This document shows positions 14,840 to 23,682 of a DNA stretch of 64,000 nucleotides, in pieces (position 1 is the first letter of the stretch; each line of letters opens with the position of its first letter). The notes under the pieces are model-generated. The model saw nothing but the letters and a program-made list of their open reading frames with translations. It did not search any database and was not told the origin of the DNA. Source of the stretch: Phycisphaeraceae bacterium (GTDB lineage Bacteria > Planctomycetota > Phycisphaerae > Phycisphaerales > UBA1924); NCBI GenBank assembly GCA_019636625.1, contig JAHBXE010000017.1, positions 1 through 64,000 of the forward strand, read 5' to 3'. A program made the translations under genes and the position numbers.

Positions 14840-16819
14840 TTAGGTATCGACAGGAAGATGGAGAATAAACTCCGCGCCATCTGTCCTGGCCGGGTTGAGC
14901 AGCAGACGGCCCTTCATGTCCCGGGCGAGCTCCTGGGCCAGTGCCAAGCCCAAGCCAAGCCCTGACTTGGCTCCTTGAACCTCCCGCTCGGCACGATGGA
15001 ACGCACGGAAGATCTTGCGGCGCTCCGACTTGGGAACTCCGGGGCCATGGTCAATAACTCGGATTGATGCCGAGTGTTTTCCCTTGGATTTTTCGACGCC
15101 CGCCACGACATGGATGCGCCGATCCACGGCCTCGCTGGCGTACTTCCCGGCATTCTCGACGAGGTTCAGCAGGATGCGTTCGATCGTTTGAGGGTCTACC
15201 CGGATATTGGCGTCTGTGCCGCCGGTCACGTCGACTTCAAGCTGCATGCCCGCCTTCGCCGCGCACTGTTCCAGGGCGGGCCTGCATCGTTCGATCAGTT
15301 GTCCCAGCGAGATTGCCGTCATCGCGGGCAGGTGCCGATTCGCCTGTCCCCCGATTCCGGCGTAATCCAGGACGTTTTGAACAATCCGTGCGAGGCGCCC
15401 CGACTCGGACTTCAACGTCGAGAGATAGTGCCGGCGCGATGCATCGTCCGCCACCATGCCGTCGGCCAGCATCTCGGTGTAGAGGCAGAACGTGGTGAGC
15501 GGGGTTCGCAGTTCGTGGGTGACGGCGGAGACGAAGCGGCCGCGGCGTTCGCTGAGTTCCATGGCTTTGCGAAGGACGATGCCGATCGCGATGATGGCGC
15601 CGAGCACGGCCGCCCAGGTCAGGGCGAGCGTCACCTGCGTCGGCGTGATTCCAGCCATGGCCGGGGCGGGCATCGGGCCCGGGAGAAGGCGAACCGGGAT
15701 GGATGCCAGACGAAGTTCACCGGCTTCGTTCACGGGGCCGGACGTGGGGGCGAGTGCTGCTCCCGGCAGAAGGTCGTCGCAGGCATCGATGAGTTGACTC
15801 CGAAGGTCGGGCCAGTCGATCCACAGGCCCTGGCGCACGGTGCGCCCGTCGATCGTCACCGAGCGCACCAGCAGAAGTTCTTCCTCCCCTGTCGCGGGGT
15901 TGGCGTACCAGTTGGCCTCGAAGGGCCCCTGCTCAACGCGGTTCGTCGAATCTTGGAATCCGGCTTCCTGGTACTGCTTCAGCCACGAGGGAGGGGGCGA
16001 TTGATCGGCGGCGAAGTTCTCCTTCTTGGTCACCGCCGACTCGGTCTGTGAGCGGGCTGGAGCCGCAGCGGTGGGGGGGGGCATGGGGGGAGAGAGGGGG
16101 GGTGAGAGGGGGGGGGCCGCGACGGAGGGGGCCGGCGAGCTCTCGGCGACTTGGTCGTCGGCCCGTCCCGCGGGTCGGTTACGGCGCTGTTGCTCGTTGA
16201 GGTTCATGGTCTGCGCCGTTTGCGCGGCACGTTCGCGGGCCCTGAACTCGGAGTCCTCGACCTGCCAGACCTGTCCAGCCTGAGCCTGGGGTGTGGAGCC
16301 AGATACATCCTTGGCTATGCCTTGGTCCGGCCTCAGAATGCGTTCGACATCGCCCAGCAACTGGCCCGCGAGGACGATGTACTCGCTGTCGAGGTACTGG
16401 GCCTCGGCCAGGTCGCGCTGGTTGCCCGTTGGCGCCTGGGGGGACGACAGGCCGCCATTTTCATCCAACTGGAAGTGCAGGCGGATGAAGCGGCCCGAGC
16501 CCTCCAGCAGGGGTGAGGGCACGAGAACCTCGTTGGGCCGAACCTGCTGGAACATCTTGGTGTACGCGCGTTCCGCCGGATAGAACGGGATGTAGTGGAA
16601 GTACGGGCGGGCCGACTCGGCGGCGATGATGGGGGTGATCTCGGACTCCATCCGCCACAGGGCGAGGCGGATGGATTGCTCAAACGAGGCGGCGGCACGG
16701 GCCTCGCGTTCGCGGCGTTCGAGGCTTAGCGCCCGCCACGTCACCCACCCCAGACCCTCGAGCACGGCCAGGATGCAGACGGCGAAGATGACCCAGGTCA
16801 GACGGCGGCGGCTTCTCAC
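14840..16819 (-). CDS. Membrane sensor histidine kinase
   Basis: This 659-residue kinase pairs with the response regulator upstream (GTGA overlap of stop and start). It has an N-terminal membrane helix (residues 8-28), a large extracytoplasmic region and a second helix near 400-420. HisKA follows with phospho-His435 in AVTHELRTPL, then an ATPase domain with LLNLVENAGKYA, DHGPGVP and SGLGLGLALAQ. The sensor region contains a Pro-rich linker at about 235-250, encoded by C-runs of 9, 6, 7 and 9 bases. The signal is unknown. Downstream of the pair lie the two sorting-tail genes, which could be targets. Confidence 0.92.
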   Translation of the reverse strand: MRSRRRLTWVIFAVCILAVLEGLGWVTWRALSLERREREARAAASFEQSIRLALWRMESEITPIIAAESARPYFHYIPFYPAERAYTKMFQQVRPNEVLVPSPLLEGSGRFIRLHFQLDENGGLSSPQAPTGNQRDLAEAQYLDSEYIVLAGQLLGDVERILRPDQGIAKDVSGSTPQAQAGQVWQVEDSEFRARERAAQTAQTMNLNEQQRRNRPAGRADDQVAESSPAPSVAAPPLSPPLSPPMPPPTAAAPARSQTESAVTKKENFAADQSPPPSWLKQYQEAGFQDSTNRVEQGPFEANWYANPATGEEELLLVRSVTIDGRTVRQGLWIDWPDLRSQLIDACDDLLPGAALAPTSGPVNEAGELRLASIPVRLLPGPMPAPAMAGITPTQVTLALTWAAVLGAIIAIGIVLRKAMELSERRGRFVSAVTHELRTPLTTFCLYTEMLADGMVADDASRRHYLSTLKSESGRLARIVQNVLDYAGIGGQANRHLPAMTAISLGQLIERCRPALEQCAAKAGMQLEVDVTGGTDANIRVDPQTIERILLNLVENAGKYASEAVDRRIHVVAGVEKSKGKHSASIRVIDHGPGVPKSERRKIFRAFHRAEREVQGAKSGLGLGLALAQELARDMKGRLLLNPARTDGAEFILHLPVDT

Positions 16820-17526
16820 GGGCCGCCATCCTTGGACGGGGCGATCATGTACCCCTTGCCGCGCACCGTGAGGATGACCCGCGGATCATCCGGATGATCG
16901 CGGAGTTGAACGCGTAACCGGGCCACGGCCATATCCACCGTTCGGGTGGTCACGCCCCGCGGGTCCACGCCCCAGACGCGGGAGAGGAGTTCTTCCCGTG
17001 CCACGGCGCGGCCGCGGTTGGTTGCCAAGTAGGCCAGCACCTCCGCTTCGCGTTCGGATAGCGATTCGGTCGTGCCGTCTTCGTGCGCAATCTCGCGGCG
17101 CTCGAAGTCGATGGTCCGGCCCGCGATGCCGAGCCTGGCCACACCCGTTGGACGCTCGGGCAGGCGACGGAGGACAGCCTCGACCCGTGCCATCAGTTCG
17201 CCGAGGCTGAACGGCTTGACGATGTAGTCGTCCGCGCCGGAACGCAAGCCCTTGACCCGGTCCTCCTCCTGCCCGCGGGCGGTCAGGAAGATGACGGGAA
17301 GGGCGGGCTTGGCTCGACGGAGTTCGGCGAGGACCTGCAGGCCGTCCATCCGGGGCATCAGGATGTCCAGCAGGACCAGGTCGATCCCCTCCGCCATGGC
17401 TTGTTCGAGGCCCGCCTTGCCGTCTTCCGCCTCGCGGACCTTGTAGCCGTTGAAGGTGAGCGCATCCACGAGGCCGCGGCGGATCGCGGTGTCATCTTCG
17501 ACGACGAGCAGGGTTCCCAGTGGCAT
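16816..17526 (-). CDS. OmpR/PhoB-family response regulator
   Basis: The 236-residue product has a receiver domain with Asp9/Asp10-type acidic residues (VVEDD), phospho-acceptor Asp54 (LVLLDILMPRMDG), Thr in FLTARG and Lys in YIVKPFS. A winged-helix DNA-binding domain follows, with EREAEVLAYLATNRGRAV and TRTVDMAVARLR. The ATG at 17526 begins exactly at the receiver domain; the longer frame from 17604 adds a sequence unrelated to the family. Its stop overlaps the kinase start by four bases, so the pair is translationally coupled. Confidence 0.93.
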   Translation of the reverse strand: MPLGTLLVVEDDTAIRRGLVDALTFNGYKVREAEDGKAGLEQAMAEGIDLVLLDILMPRMDGLQVLAELRRAKPALPVIFLTARGQEEDRVKGLRSGADDYIVKPFSLGELMARVEAVLRRLPERPTGVARLGIAGRTIDFERREIAHEDGTTESLSEREAEVLAYLATNRGRAVAREELLSRVWGVDPRGVTTRTVDMAVARLRVQLRDHPDDPRVILTVRGKGYMIAPSKDGGP

Positions 17527-17637
17527 GGCGGGCTCGCAACTCTTTCTATCGGTGCGCCGGGTGTCGGGTTCGCAGTTCGGAATGGCGAACCGGGGTGTTT
17601 CCACCCCGGCCGCAACGGCATGGGATCCAACGTCGGA

Positions 17638-18828
17638 TCACTTCTTCTCGTAGGTGATGCCGCAACGGGCGGCCTGGCGGGTCAGGGAGTCCAGCACCTT
17701 TTCATCAAATGAGTCCTTGCGTTCCGGGGCCTTGGCGAGTTCGGCTTTCACGAACGCCTCGCGCTTGGCGCTGAGTTCCTTGATCTTCTGCTGACGGTCC
17801 TTGCGTTCCTCCGCCAACTTGGCGATGTGGGCCTTGCGCTCGTCGAGCGTCATCTTCTTCATGTTCTCGGGGAGTTGGTCTTCGGGAAGGGTGGTCAGGT
17901 CCACGGTCTTATCCAGGCATGCCTGCACAAGGTCGTTGGTGCCGCACAGGCTGGAGATCCCCGCTTCGCTTGCCTTGTACGCCGCGCGTTCGGCGCGCGC
18001 GGGGGCCGGTGCGGCGGCGGTGCTCAGCACGGCGGCGACGTCCATCTTGGCGGTCTGGCGGGCTCGCTCCGACGAAGAGCCGTAGGCGACGACGGTGGCC
18101 TCCAGTTCAGCGCCAAGTTTGGCGAGGTCCGCGTCGAAGGGGCTCTCGACCACGCGCATGCCGCCGGACTGCTCGATGGCGAAGAACTCGCCGTCGGTCT
18201 TGGCCGCGATCTGCTTCCAGACAGGTGTGGTTTCGGCGATGCCTCCGCACTGGATGGTGTTGATCGTGATGCCGTTCTTGATCGCGTCGCGGCAGGTGAC
18301 TTCGAACTTCACATCGTCCGTGTAGTCCATATGGGGGGGAGCATCGCCGACGAGGTAGATGAGGCGGAGCGTGTTGCGGCCGTCGCCGGTGTTGGGCGTC
18401 CAGTCGAACTTGGTGTACGCCTCGTGCAGGGCCTGGTTGACGCTCTCGGGTGTGTCGCCGCCGCCGCCGGCGGAGAACTTCATCAGGTCGGCGTACACCG
18501 CGTCGAGATCGTCGGTCATCGGCGTGAGTCTGGTTACGTATTCATCGCCGCGGTCGCGGAACCCGACCAGGCCGATCCGGATGTGGGGGCGTGGCTTGGC
18601 GGTGGCCATGGCGTTGGCGATGGACCAGATCTTCTGCTTGGCCCCTTCGATCAGGCCGGACATGGAGCCGGTCGTGTCGAGCACGAAGACGACTTCGATG
18701 CGGGCCTGGGGCGACTGGGTGTCGGGTTGCCTGGTGGCCGGGGTGCTCGCCGCGGCGGCGGTGTCCTGGGCGAACGTGGGGGCGCCGAGGCCGGCGACGA
18801 GAACGAGGGAGAGGAGAGCGCGTTTCAT
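17638..18828 (-). CDS. Secreted von Willebrand factor A domain protein
   Basis: This 396-residue exported protein has a signal peptide (MKRALLSLVLVAGLG, ending FAQ) and a VWA domain from about residue 43. The metal-site (MIDAS) segment is FVLDTTGSMSG (Asp51, Ser55), with GGGGDTPE and VGDAPPH later in the domain. The C-terminal third is helical and charged. The ATG at 18828 has AAGGAACC upstream and starts the signal peptide. A second in-frame ATG at 18873 overlaps the stop of the preceding VIT gene as ATGA and may couple the two. It probably binds protein partners through a divalent metal outside the cytoplasm. Confidence 0.85.
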   Translation of the reverse strand: MKRALLSLVLVAGLGAPTFAQDTAAAASTPATRQPDTQSPQARIEVVFVLDTTGSMSGLIEGAKQKIWSIANAMATAKPRPHIRIGLVGFRDRGDEYVTRLTPMTDDLDAVYADLMKFSAGGGGDTPESVNQALHEAYTKFDWTPNTGDGRNTLRLIYLVGDAPPHMDYTDDVKFEVTCRDAIKNGITINTIQCGGIAETTPVWKQIAAKTDGEFFAIEQSGGMRVVESPFDADLAKLGAELEATVVAYGSSSERARQTAKMDVAAVLSTAAAPAPARAERAAYKASEAGISSLCGTNDLVQACLDKTVDLTTLPEDQLPENMKKMTLDERKAHIAKLAEERKDRQQKIKELSAKREAFVKAELAKAPERKDSFDEKVLDSLTRQAARCGITYEKK

Positions 18829-18869
18829 GTGTGGTTCCTTGTGAACGGGTCGGTGTGCTGTCGTGCGGG

Positions 18870-21341
18870 TCATTCCTCGATGGCGGCCGGGGCCTTGACC
18901 AGCACGCGCTGGCCTTTCCAGTGGAGGTAGCAGTCGCCGCCGAGGGCCAGGATGCCCTGGCGGTTCTGCGCCACGAGGTCGTCGAGGATCGCGTCGTACT
19001 CGGGCGTGCCGTAGGCGATGGTCTTCTCCGGCGCTTCGTTCTCCTTGTCGAGAAGCCGGGCGTCAACCCAGCGAGTGCCGCGCTTGAAGAGCGTCTGGTC
19101 GTGGACCTGGCACACACTGGTGACCTCGACGGCCTGGAGGTCCTTGGTCCAGAACCGGTTGGACTTGTTCTCGCAGGTCTGCGTCTGCATCAGGGCGAGG
19201 TTGAGTTCCTGGTTGATCGCGGTCTTGCCGTCGCGGTCGGTCTGGGCGCGGCGCTGCAGGACGCGGCTCGCCGCTTCCTGACGGGCTCGTTCCGGAGAGC
19301 TGCTTGTGGCGGGAACCTCGACCCACAGCGCGTAGTTCATGGCGTCCGCCCTGGCCGCGGCCTCCATCGCGGGCGGGGGCGAAGATGGGGCGGTCGAACC
19401 CGGCGCGGCGGAGGGTCGCACGGGCAGGTCGGTCGGCGGGGGTACGCGGCCGCCGGCGACGATGGTCCCCGGCTCCAGCGCGAGGAACGCGGTGTACTCC
19501 GTCAGGATGCCCCACTTAGTGGAAAGGCGGATGATCTCATCGACCAGTTCCTGCTTCGCGGGGCTGGCGCCGCCCACGGTGGGGAGGTCGCCGTTGGCGC
19601 CGCTCTGGCGGATCTCCTCGATCAGCGAGGCGATCTTGCGGCTGGCCCAGAGTCGCGGCACGAAGGCGTTGCGCGTGGTGGCCTTGCCGGCATCAAACGC
19701 GAACTCGAACCGCCGCTCCTTGCCGAGGAAGTTGCCCTCGATGACGAGTTTCTCCGCGGAGCCGTCGAGGTACTGCCCGAGGATCACCATCTGGTCCCCT
19801 TCGAACTGGTCGTTGATCGCGCTGGGTTGAACTTCGCGGATGGGGCGAGTGATCACCTCGCCGCCTTTGACGACGGCTGACAACCTCGGGGCGGAGAGGA
19901 TGGGGCCGGAGAGGCGTCGGAAGACCTGGCCGACCTTGACCTCGACGTTCTCATCCGGAAGGACGAAGGTGCTCGTCGCACGGGTGGTCCGAGCCAGGCC
20001 CGCGAGCAAGGGGGCGTTGACGTCGAAGCCGACGCCGAACGTGAAGAGCCGGCGCTCGGCGGTATTCAACTCTCGTGCGGCTTCGCGGATGGCCACTTCG
20101 CTGGTCTGGCCGACGGTGGGGAGGCCGTCGGTCAGGAACAACACGACCGGGAGCGTGCCCTCCGACGGGGCGGGGCGTAGCGCCTCGGCCAAAGCATCGT
20201 GGATGTTGGTGCCGCCGTTGGGCTGGATGTTCTTGATGTAGTTTCGGGCCTTGGCGATGGTGTCGTCGTTCTTCACGACGGGCCGGTCGGCGAAACTCGA
20301 GATCGAATCGGAGAAGTCGATGATGTTGAACAACTCGCCGGGCTTGAGGCCCTCGACCACCTGCAGAACGGCCTCGCGGGCCTGCTCCATCTTCTGGCCG
20401 CGCATTGAGCCGGACCGGTCAAGCACGATTGTGACCTCGCGCTTGAGCAGCGTTTCCTCGTCCGCCTTTCGTGCCGGCAGCCCGGTCAAGAGCATGAAGT
20501 ACCCGCCCTTGCCGTCGTTGATCTCCGGGTCGGGGTAGAGCAGCACACTTGCCGAGAGCTCCCCTTCGCGGGGTTGCAGGAGGTAAGACAGGCGGAATGA
20601 GCCGGGCTGGGCCGCGGCCGAGCCGATGGTCTTGACCGTGACGTGGGATTCGCTTGCGCGCTCCACCATCAGCTCGTGGCTGGGGGAGTAGACCGTGGAG
20701 ATCGGGCGCTTGGCCCGGATGTCCACCGACACGGACCACGACACACCCGTCGGCGCGAGGCTGTCGGTCCGGGGCAGCACGTAGTCCACGCGGTCGCCGC
20801 TCTTTCCGGTTTCCGCGGTGAGGACATGTTCGAACGTGATGCGGCAGGTCTGGGTCTGGCCCGGCGCGACCGGGAACACACTGCTCTTGAGCACGCTGTA
20901 GCCGACGAACTCGAGCAGGCCGGGGTCGCGGGTCTGGCGGACGATGGCGTCGTAGATCCGGCGGGCCTCATCGCGGGGCAGGATTCTGGCGTTGGGCTCC
21001 GCACCGAGCGAGTCCAACTGGAACGAGCGGATTGTCGCGCCTTCGGGAACCGGGACCAGGATCTGGGCTTCCTGCTGCCCACCCCCGGGGTTGTGGACGG
21101 AGAGGACCATGGTCGTGGAGGCGACCTGATCCGTGATCGTGACCTGCGTGCTCACGGATGTGAGTTGCACGGGTTGCGGCGGGCGGCGACGCGGCTCGGG
21201 GTGGATCACCACGGTCCGGCCCTGGGGCACGATAATCACCGGGTCCGTCGCGGAGGTCGCCGCGAACTGGCCGAACACGGGCGATGAGAGCGGCACGGCA
21301 ATGCAGGCCGCGGCGATCAAGTACGAGTGCAACGTTCGCAT
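18870..21341 (-). CDS. Secreted VIT and VWA domain protein
   Basis: This 823-residue protein resembles the inter-alpha-trypsin inhibitor heavy chain. A signal peptide (1-24) precedes a VIT domain at about 55-180 (DEARRIYDAIVRQTRDPGLL) and a VWA domain at about 302-480. The MIDAS motif VLDRSGSM places Asp308, Ser310 and Ser312. The C-terminal part includes a long helical stretch and QTCENKSNRFW. The family mediates metal-dependent adhesion in animals; bacterial roles are poorly known. The start has GAGGAG 6 bases upstream. It is cotranscribed with the second VWA gene downstream, so the two may act as partners at the cell surface. Confidence 0.88.
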   Translation of the reverse strand: MRTLHSYLIAAACIAVPLSSPVFGQFAATSATDPVIIVPQGRTVVIHPEPRRRPPQPVQLTSVSTQVTITDQVASTTMVLSVHNPGGGQQEAQILVPVPEGATIRSFQLDSLGAEPNARILPRDEARRIYDAIVRQTRDPGLLEFVGYSVLKSSVFPVAPGQTQTCRITFEHVLTAETGKSGDRVDYVLPRTDSLAPTGVSWSVSVDIRAKRPISTVYSPSHELMVERASESHVTVKTIGSAAAQPGSFRLSYLLQPREGELSASVLLYPDPEINDGKGGYFMLLTGLPARKADEETLLKREVTIVLDRSGSMRGQKMEQAREAVLQVVEGLKPGELFNIIDFSDSISSFADRPVVKNDDTIAKARNYIKNIQPNGGTNIHDALAEALRPAPSEGTLPVVLFLTDGLPTVGQTSEVAIREAARELNTAERRLFTFGVGFDVNAPLLAGLARTTRATSTFVLPDENVEVKVGQVFRRLSGPILSAPRLSAVVKGGEVITRPIREVQPSAINDQFEGDQMVILGQYLDGSAEKLVIEGNFLGKERRFEFAFDAGKATTRNAFVPRLWASRKIASLIEEIRQSGANGDLPTVGGASPAKQELVDEIIRLSTKWGILTEYTAFLALEPGTIVAGGRVPPPTDLPVRPSAAPGSTAPSSPPPAMEAAARADAMNYALWVEVPATSSSPERARQEAASRVLQRRAQTDRDGKTAINQELNLALMQTQTCENKSNRFWTKDLQAVEVTSVCQVHDQTLFKRGTRWVDARLLDKENEAPEKTIAYGTPEYDAILDDLVAQNRQGILALGGDCYLHWKGQRVLVKAPAAIEE

Positions 21342-21442
21342 GACTGCTCCTCAAGGAAGAGGGGGGCCGACGGGGATGGCGACGCCCACGCCCGACGTCG
21401 AGGTCGGACGCTTAGGTGTACCAATCAGTTCGGCTTGCGCTC

Positions 21443-21460
21443 GTAACGGGGTTGTAACGG
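21443..21460. promoter_or_regulatory. Direct repeat with OmpR/PhoB-type spacing
   Basis: GTAACGG occurs twice (21443-21449 and 21454-21460) with a 4-base gap, giving an 11-base period. This is the geometry of PhoB/OmpR-family operators. It lies 102-119 bases upstream of the VIT-VWA gene start. Confidence 0.35.
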
Positions 21461-21463
21461 TCC

Positions 21464-21548
21464 ATGGGGGCACGCCTCTCTGTGGCGTGTCGGACCTCGT
21501 TCCCGAGTGACTGAGCACGGCGCACGCCCGGGAGAGGCGTGCCCCCAT
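21464..21548. repeat. 17-bp perfect inverted repeat
   Basis: ATGGGGGCACGCCTCTC at 21464-21480 is repeated in reverse complement at 21532-21548, with 51 bases between. It starts two bases after the GGT stop codon and lies upstream of the VIT-VWA gene. It has no T-run, so it could be a palindromic repeat element or mRNA end-protecting hairpin rather than a classic terminator. Confidence 0.7.
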
Positions 21549-21549
21549 T

Positions 21550-23406
21550 TCAATACCCGGCCGGTTTGCCGCCTTTGCGGGGGTCGCTCGCGGCTTGCCA
21601 CTCGCCGCGTTCGCGGGCGATCATCTGCACGACACCGACACCGCTGATCGGCTCGACGCGATGGCCGAAGCGTTGCAGTTCGCCGACGAGGCTCACGCCT
21701 GTCGCCCCATCCACGGCGTCGAACCCGCGCTCGAGTCGGACGACATTCGGCGACCACTGATGGTGAAGCCGAGGCGGCTGCACGGCGTCCCACGCCGCGC
21801 GGCCGAAACCGACCCGCTGAAGAATCGCCTGCATCGTGCCCGTGATGATCCGCGGCCCGCCCGAAGCGCCGGCGACCACCTCGACCTCGCCGCGCTCGCC
21901 CAGCACGATGGTGGGCGTCATGCTGGAGAGCGGCCGCTTGCCCGGCGCCGGCAGGTTGCGATCCGACTGCTTCAGCCCGAACGCGTTGGCTTGTCCTCGA
22001 CGGGTCGTGAAGTCATCCATCTGGTTGTTCAGGATGAACCCGAACGCATCCACCGCCAGGCACGATCCGAAACCGAGGTTGATCGTCTCCGTGCAGGCCA
22101 CCGCGTTGCCCGCCGCATCGACAACCGAGAGGTGGCTTGTGCCGAGATCCTCCGAGAGCGAGGTCAGCGTGCGGCTCTCCCGCGTGCCGTACTGGTCGAG
22201 CGGAAGTGTCCGCTCGGGCTGGAATCGCCGTGCCAGCAGGCCGGTGTATTCCTTCGAGACCAGCCGCGCCACGGGCACATCCACGAAATCAGGATCGCCG
22301 AGCCACTCGGCCCGGTCCGCGAAGGCGTGCTTGAGAGCCTCGGTGAGTCGGTGGCAATACCAGGGGGACATCGGTCCGTACGGCAGCGCCATCCCGCCCG
22401 GGGCCGCGATCGCTTCAAAGAAGCCCCGCGGCGGGTTGTTCTTCTCGATCTTCTCTTGTGTCTCCCGGAGCGGTTGCTCCAGGATCAATCCCAATATTCC
22501 CATGGCCTCCGCCATCGCCACACCCCCGCTCGACGGCGGCGGCATTGTCAAGAACGTCCTGCCGAAGGCCTGAAACGTCAGCGGTTCAACGCTCGCCACA
22601 CGGAACCGTAACAGATCGTCGTGCGTCATCACGCCACCGTCTCGCCGCACTGTTTCGATCATCGCCTGTGCGATCGGCCCCTGGTAGAACGCCGCCGTCC
22701 CCTGCTCCGCGATCAGCCGCAGCGCCGATGCCTGCTCCGGGTTCGTGATCACATCGCCGATCTTGATCTTCCCTTTCCGCAGCATCCTCTCCCACACGAA
22801 GCGGAACCGTTCCTTCCACGCTGGGTTCTTCTCAAAGTCCGCCGCCGTTTCCTTCGCCGCGCTGACGAAGCTCTCATCCGCGACAAAGCCCTTCTCTGCT
22901 GCGCGGATCGCCGGCGCCAGCACAGCCGCCCGATCCAGCCGGCCAAACTTCTCATGCGCCGTCAACAACCCCGCGACTGTTCCCGGAATCCCGACCGCCT
23001 TGCCCCCGTGCGTGCTGGCGAACCGATCTTCTTTCTCGTAGAAGTCCGGCCCCACCGCCCACGGCGCCATCTCGCGGTAGTTGAGCGCTACCTGCCGCGG
23101 CACGGAGCGCCCGAGCCTCCGCTGGTCTGCGACGCCCGCCTCGCTGAATCGGATGACCATGAACCCTCCGCCCCCGATACCGCACGATTCGGGACGGACC
23201 ACGGACAGCGTGAACGACACCGCGACCGCCGCATCCACAGCGTTCCCGCCCTTCTTCAACACTTCGAGCCCTGCACGCGACGCCACTTCGTGATCCGCCG
23301 CGACCGCCGCGTGTTGGTAGGAACCCGCAAATGGCGGCAGGCTCGGACCTGCACACCCGGTGAATCCCCCGAACAACGCCAACGCAAGCAAGGGCAGGGT
23401 TCTCAT
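21550..23406 (-). CDS. ggt: Gamma-glutamyltransferase lipoprotein
   Basis: This 618-residue precursor hydrolyses or transfers gamma-glutamyl groups, mainly from glutathione, outside the cytoplasm. It would self-cleave before Thr423 in LGTSHLSVVD to form two subunits. Family marks are GGNAVDAAVAVSF, CGIGGGGFMV, ILNNQMDDF and PLSSMTPTIV. The N-terminus is a lipoprotein signal with lipobox FTGC (Cys18), so the enzyme should be membrane-tethered rather than freely periplasmic. It is divergent from the three carboxypeptidase genes, with which it could share a role in peptide scavenging. Confidence 0.94.
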   Translation of the reverse strand: MRTLPLLALALFGGFTGCAGPSLPPFAGSYQHAAVAADHEVASRAGLEVLKKGGNAVDAAVAVSFTLSVVRPESCGIGGGGFMVIRFSEAGVADQRRLGRSVPRQVALNYREMAPWAVGPDFYEKEDRFASTHGGKAVGIPGTVAGLLTAHEKFGRLDRAAVLAPAIRAAEKGFVADESFVSAAKETAADFEKNPAWKERFRFVWERMLRKGKIKIGDVITNPEQASALRLIAEQGTAAFYQGPIAQAMIETVRRDGGVMTHDDLLRFRVASVEPLTFQAFGRTFLTMPPPSSGGVAMAEAMGILGLILEQPLRETQEKIEKNNPPRGFFEAIAAPGGMALPYGPMSPWYCHRLTEALKHAFADRAEWLGDPDFVDVPVARLVSKEYTGLLARRFQPERTLPLDQYGTRESRTLTSLSEDLGTSHLSVVDAAGNAVACTETINLGFGSCLAVDAFGFILNNQMDDFTTRRGQANAFGLKQSDRNLPAPGKRPLSSMTPTIVLGERGEVEVVAGASGGPRIITGTMQAILQRVGFGRAAWDAVQPPRLHHQWSPNVVRLERGFDAVDGATGVSLVGELQRFGHRVEPISGVGVVQMIARERGEWQAASDPRKGGKPAGY

Positions 23407-23682
23407 GCCCCTGTCATATCAGGCTCAACCCGCTGCGGCGACCCGATAAGCCTGAAGCACTTACTGCTGTTCCGGCCGACCCAACCACCTAAACCGGCAC
23501 GGATGCGGTTTCGCGCTGGAAGCTTTGGTCCAGCTCGCATGATCCCTGAAGTTTCCCAAACGTTGTTTCTGAGATTCGGCGGCTCGTTCCGGTTCCGTTT
23601 CCCGGATTTGGCCGTATATTGGATGCACCCCGGCCTGTCCGGATTCGTCAGGAATGTCATCAAGCCAAATTGGAGTCCGAGG

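Noticed and set aside
22621-23682. N-terminal extension of the first carboxypeptidase
   Set aside because: The extension is antisense to ggt; the signal peptide and ribosome site fix the start at 23683.
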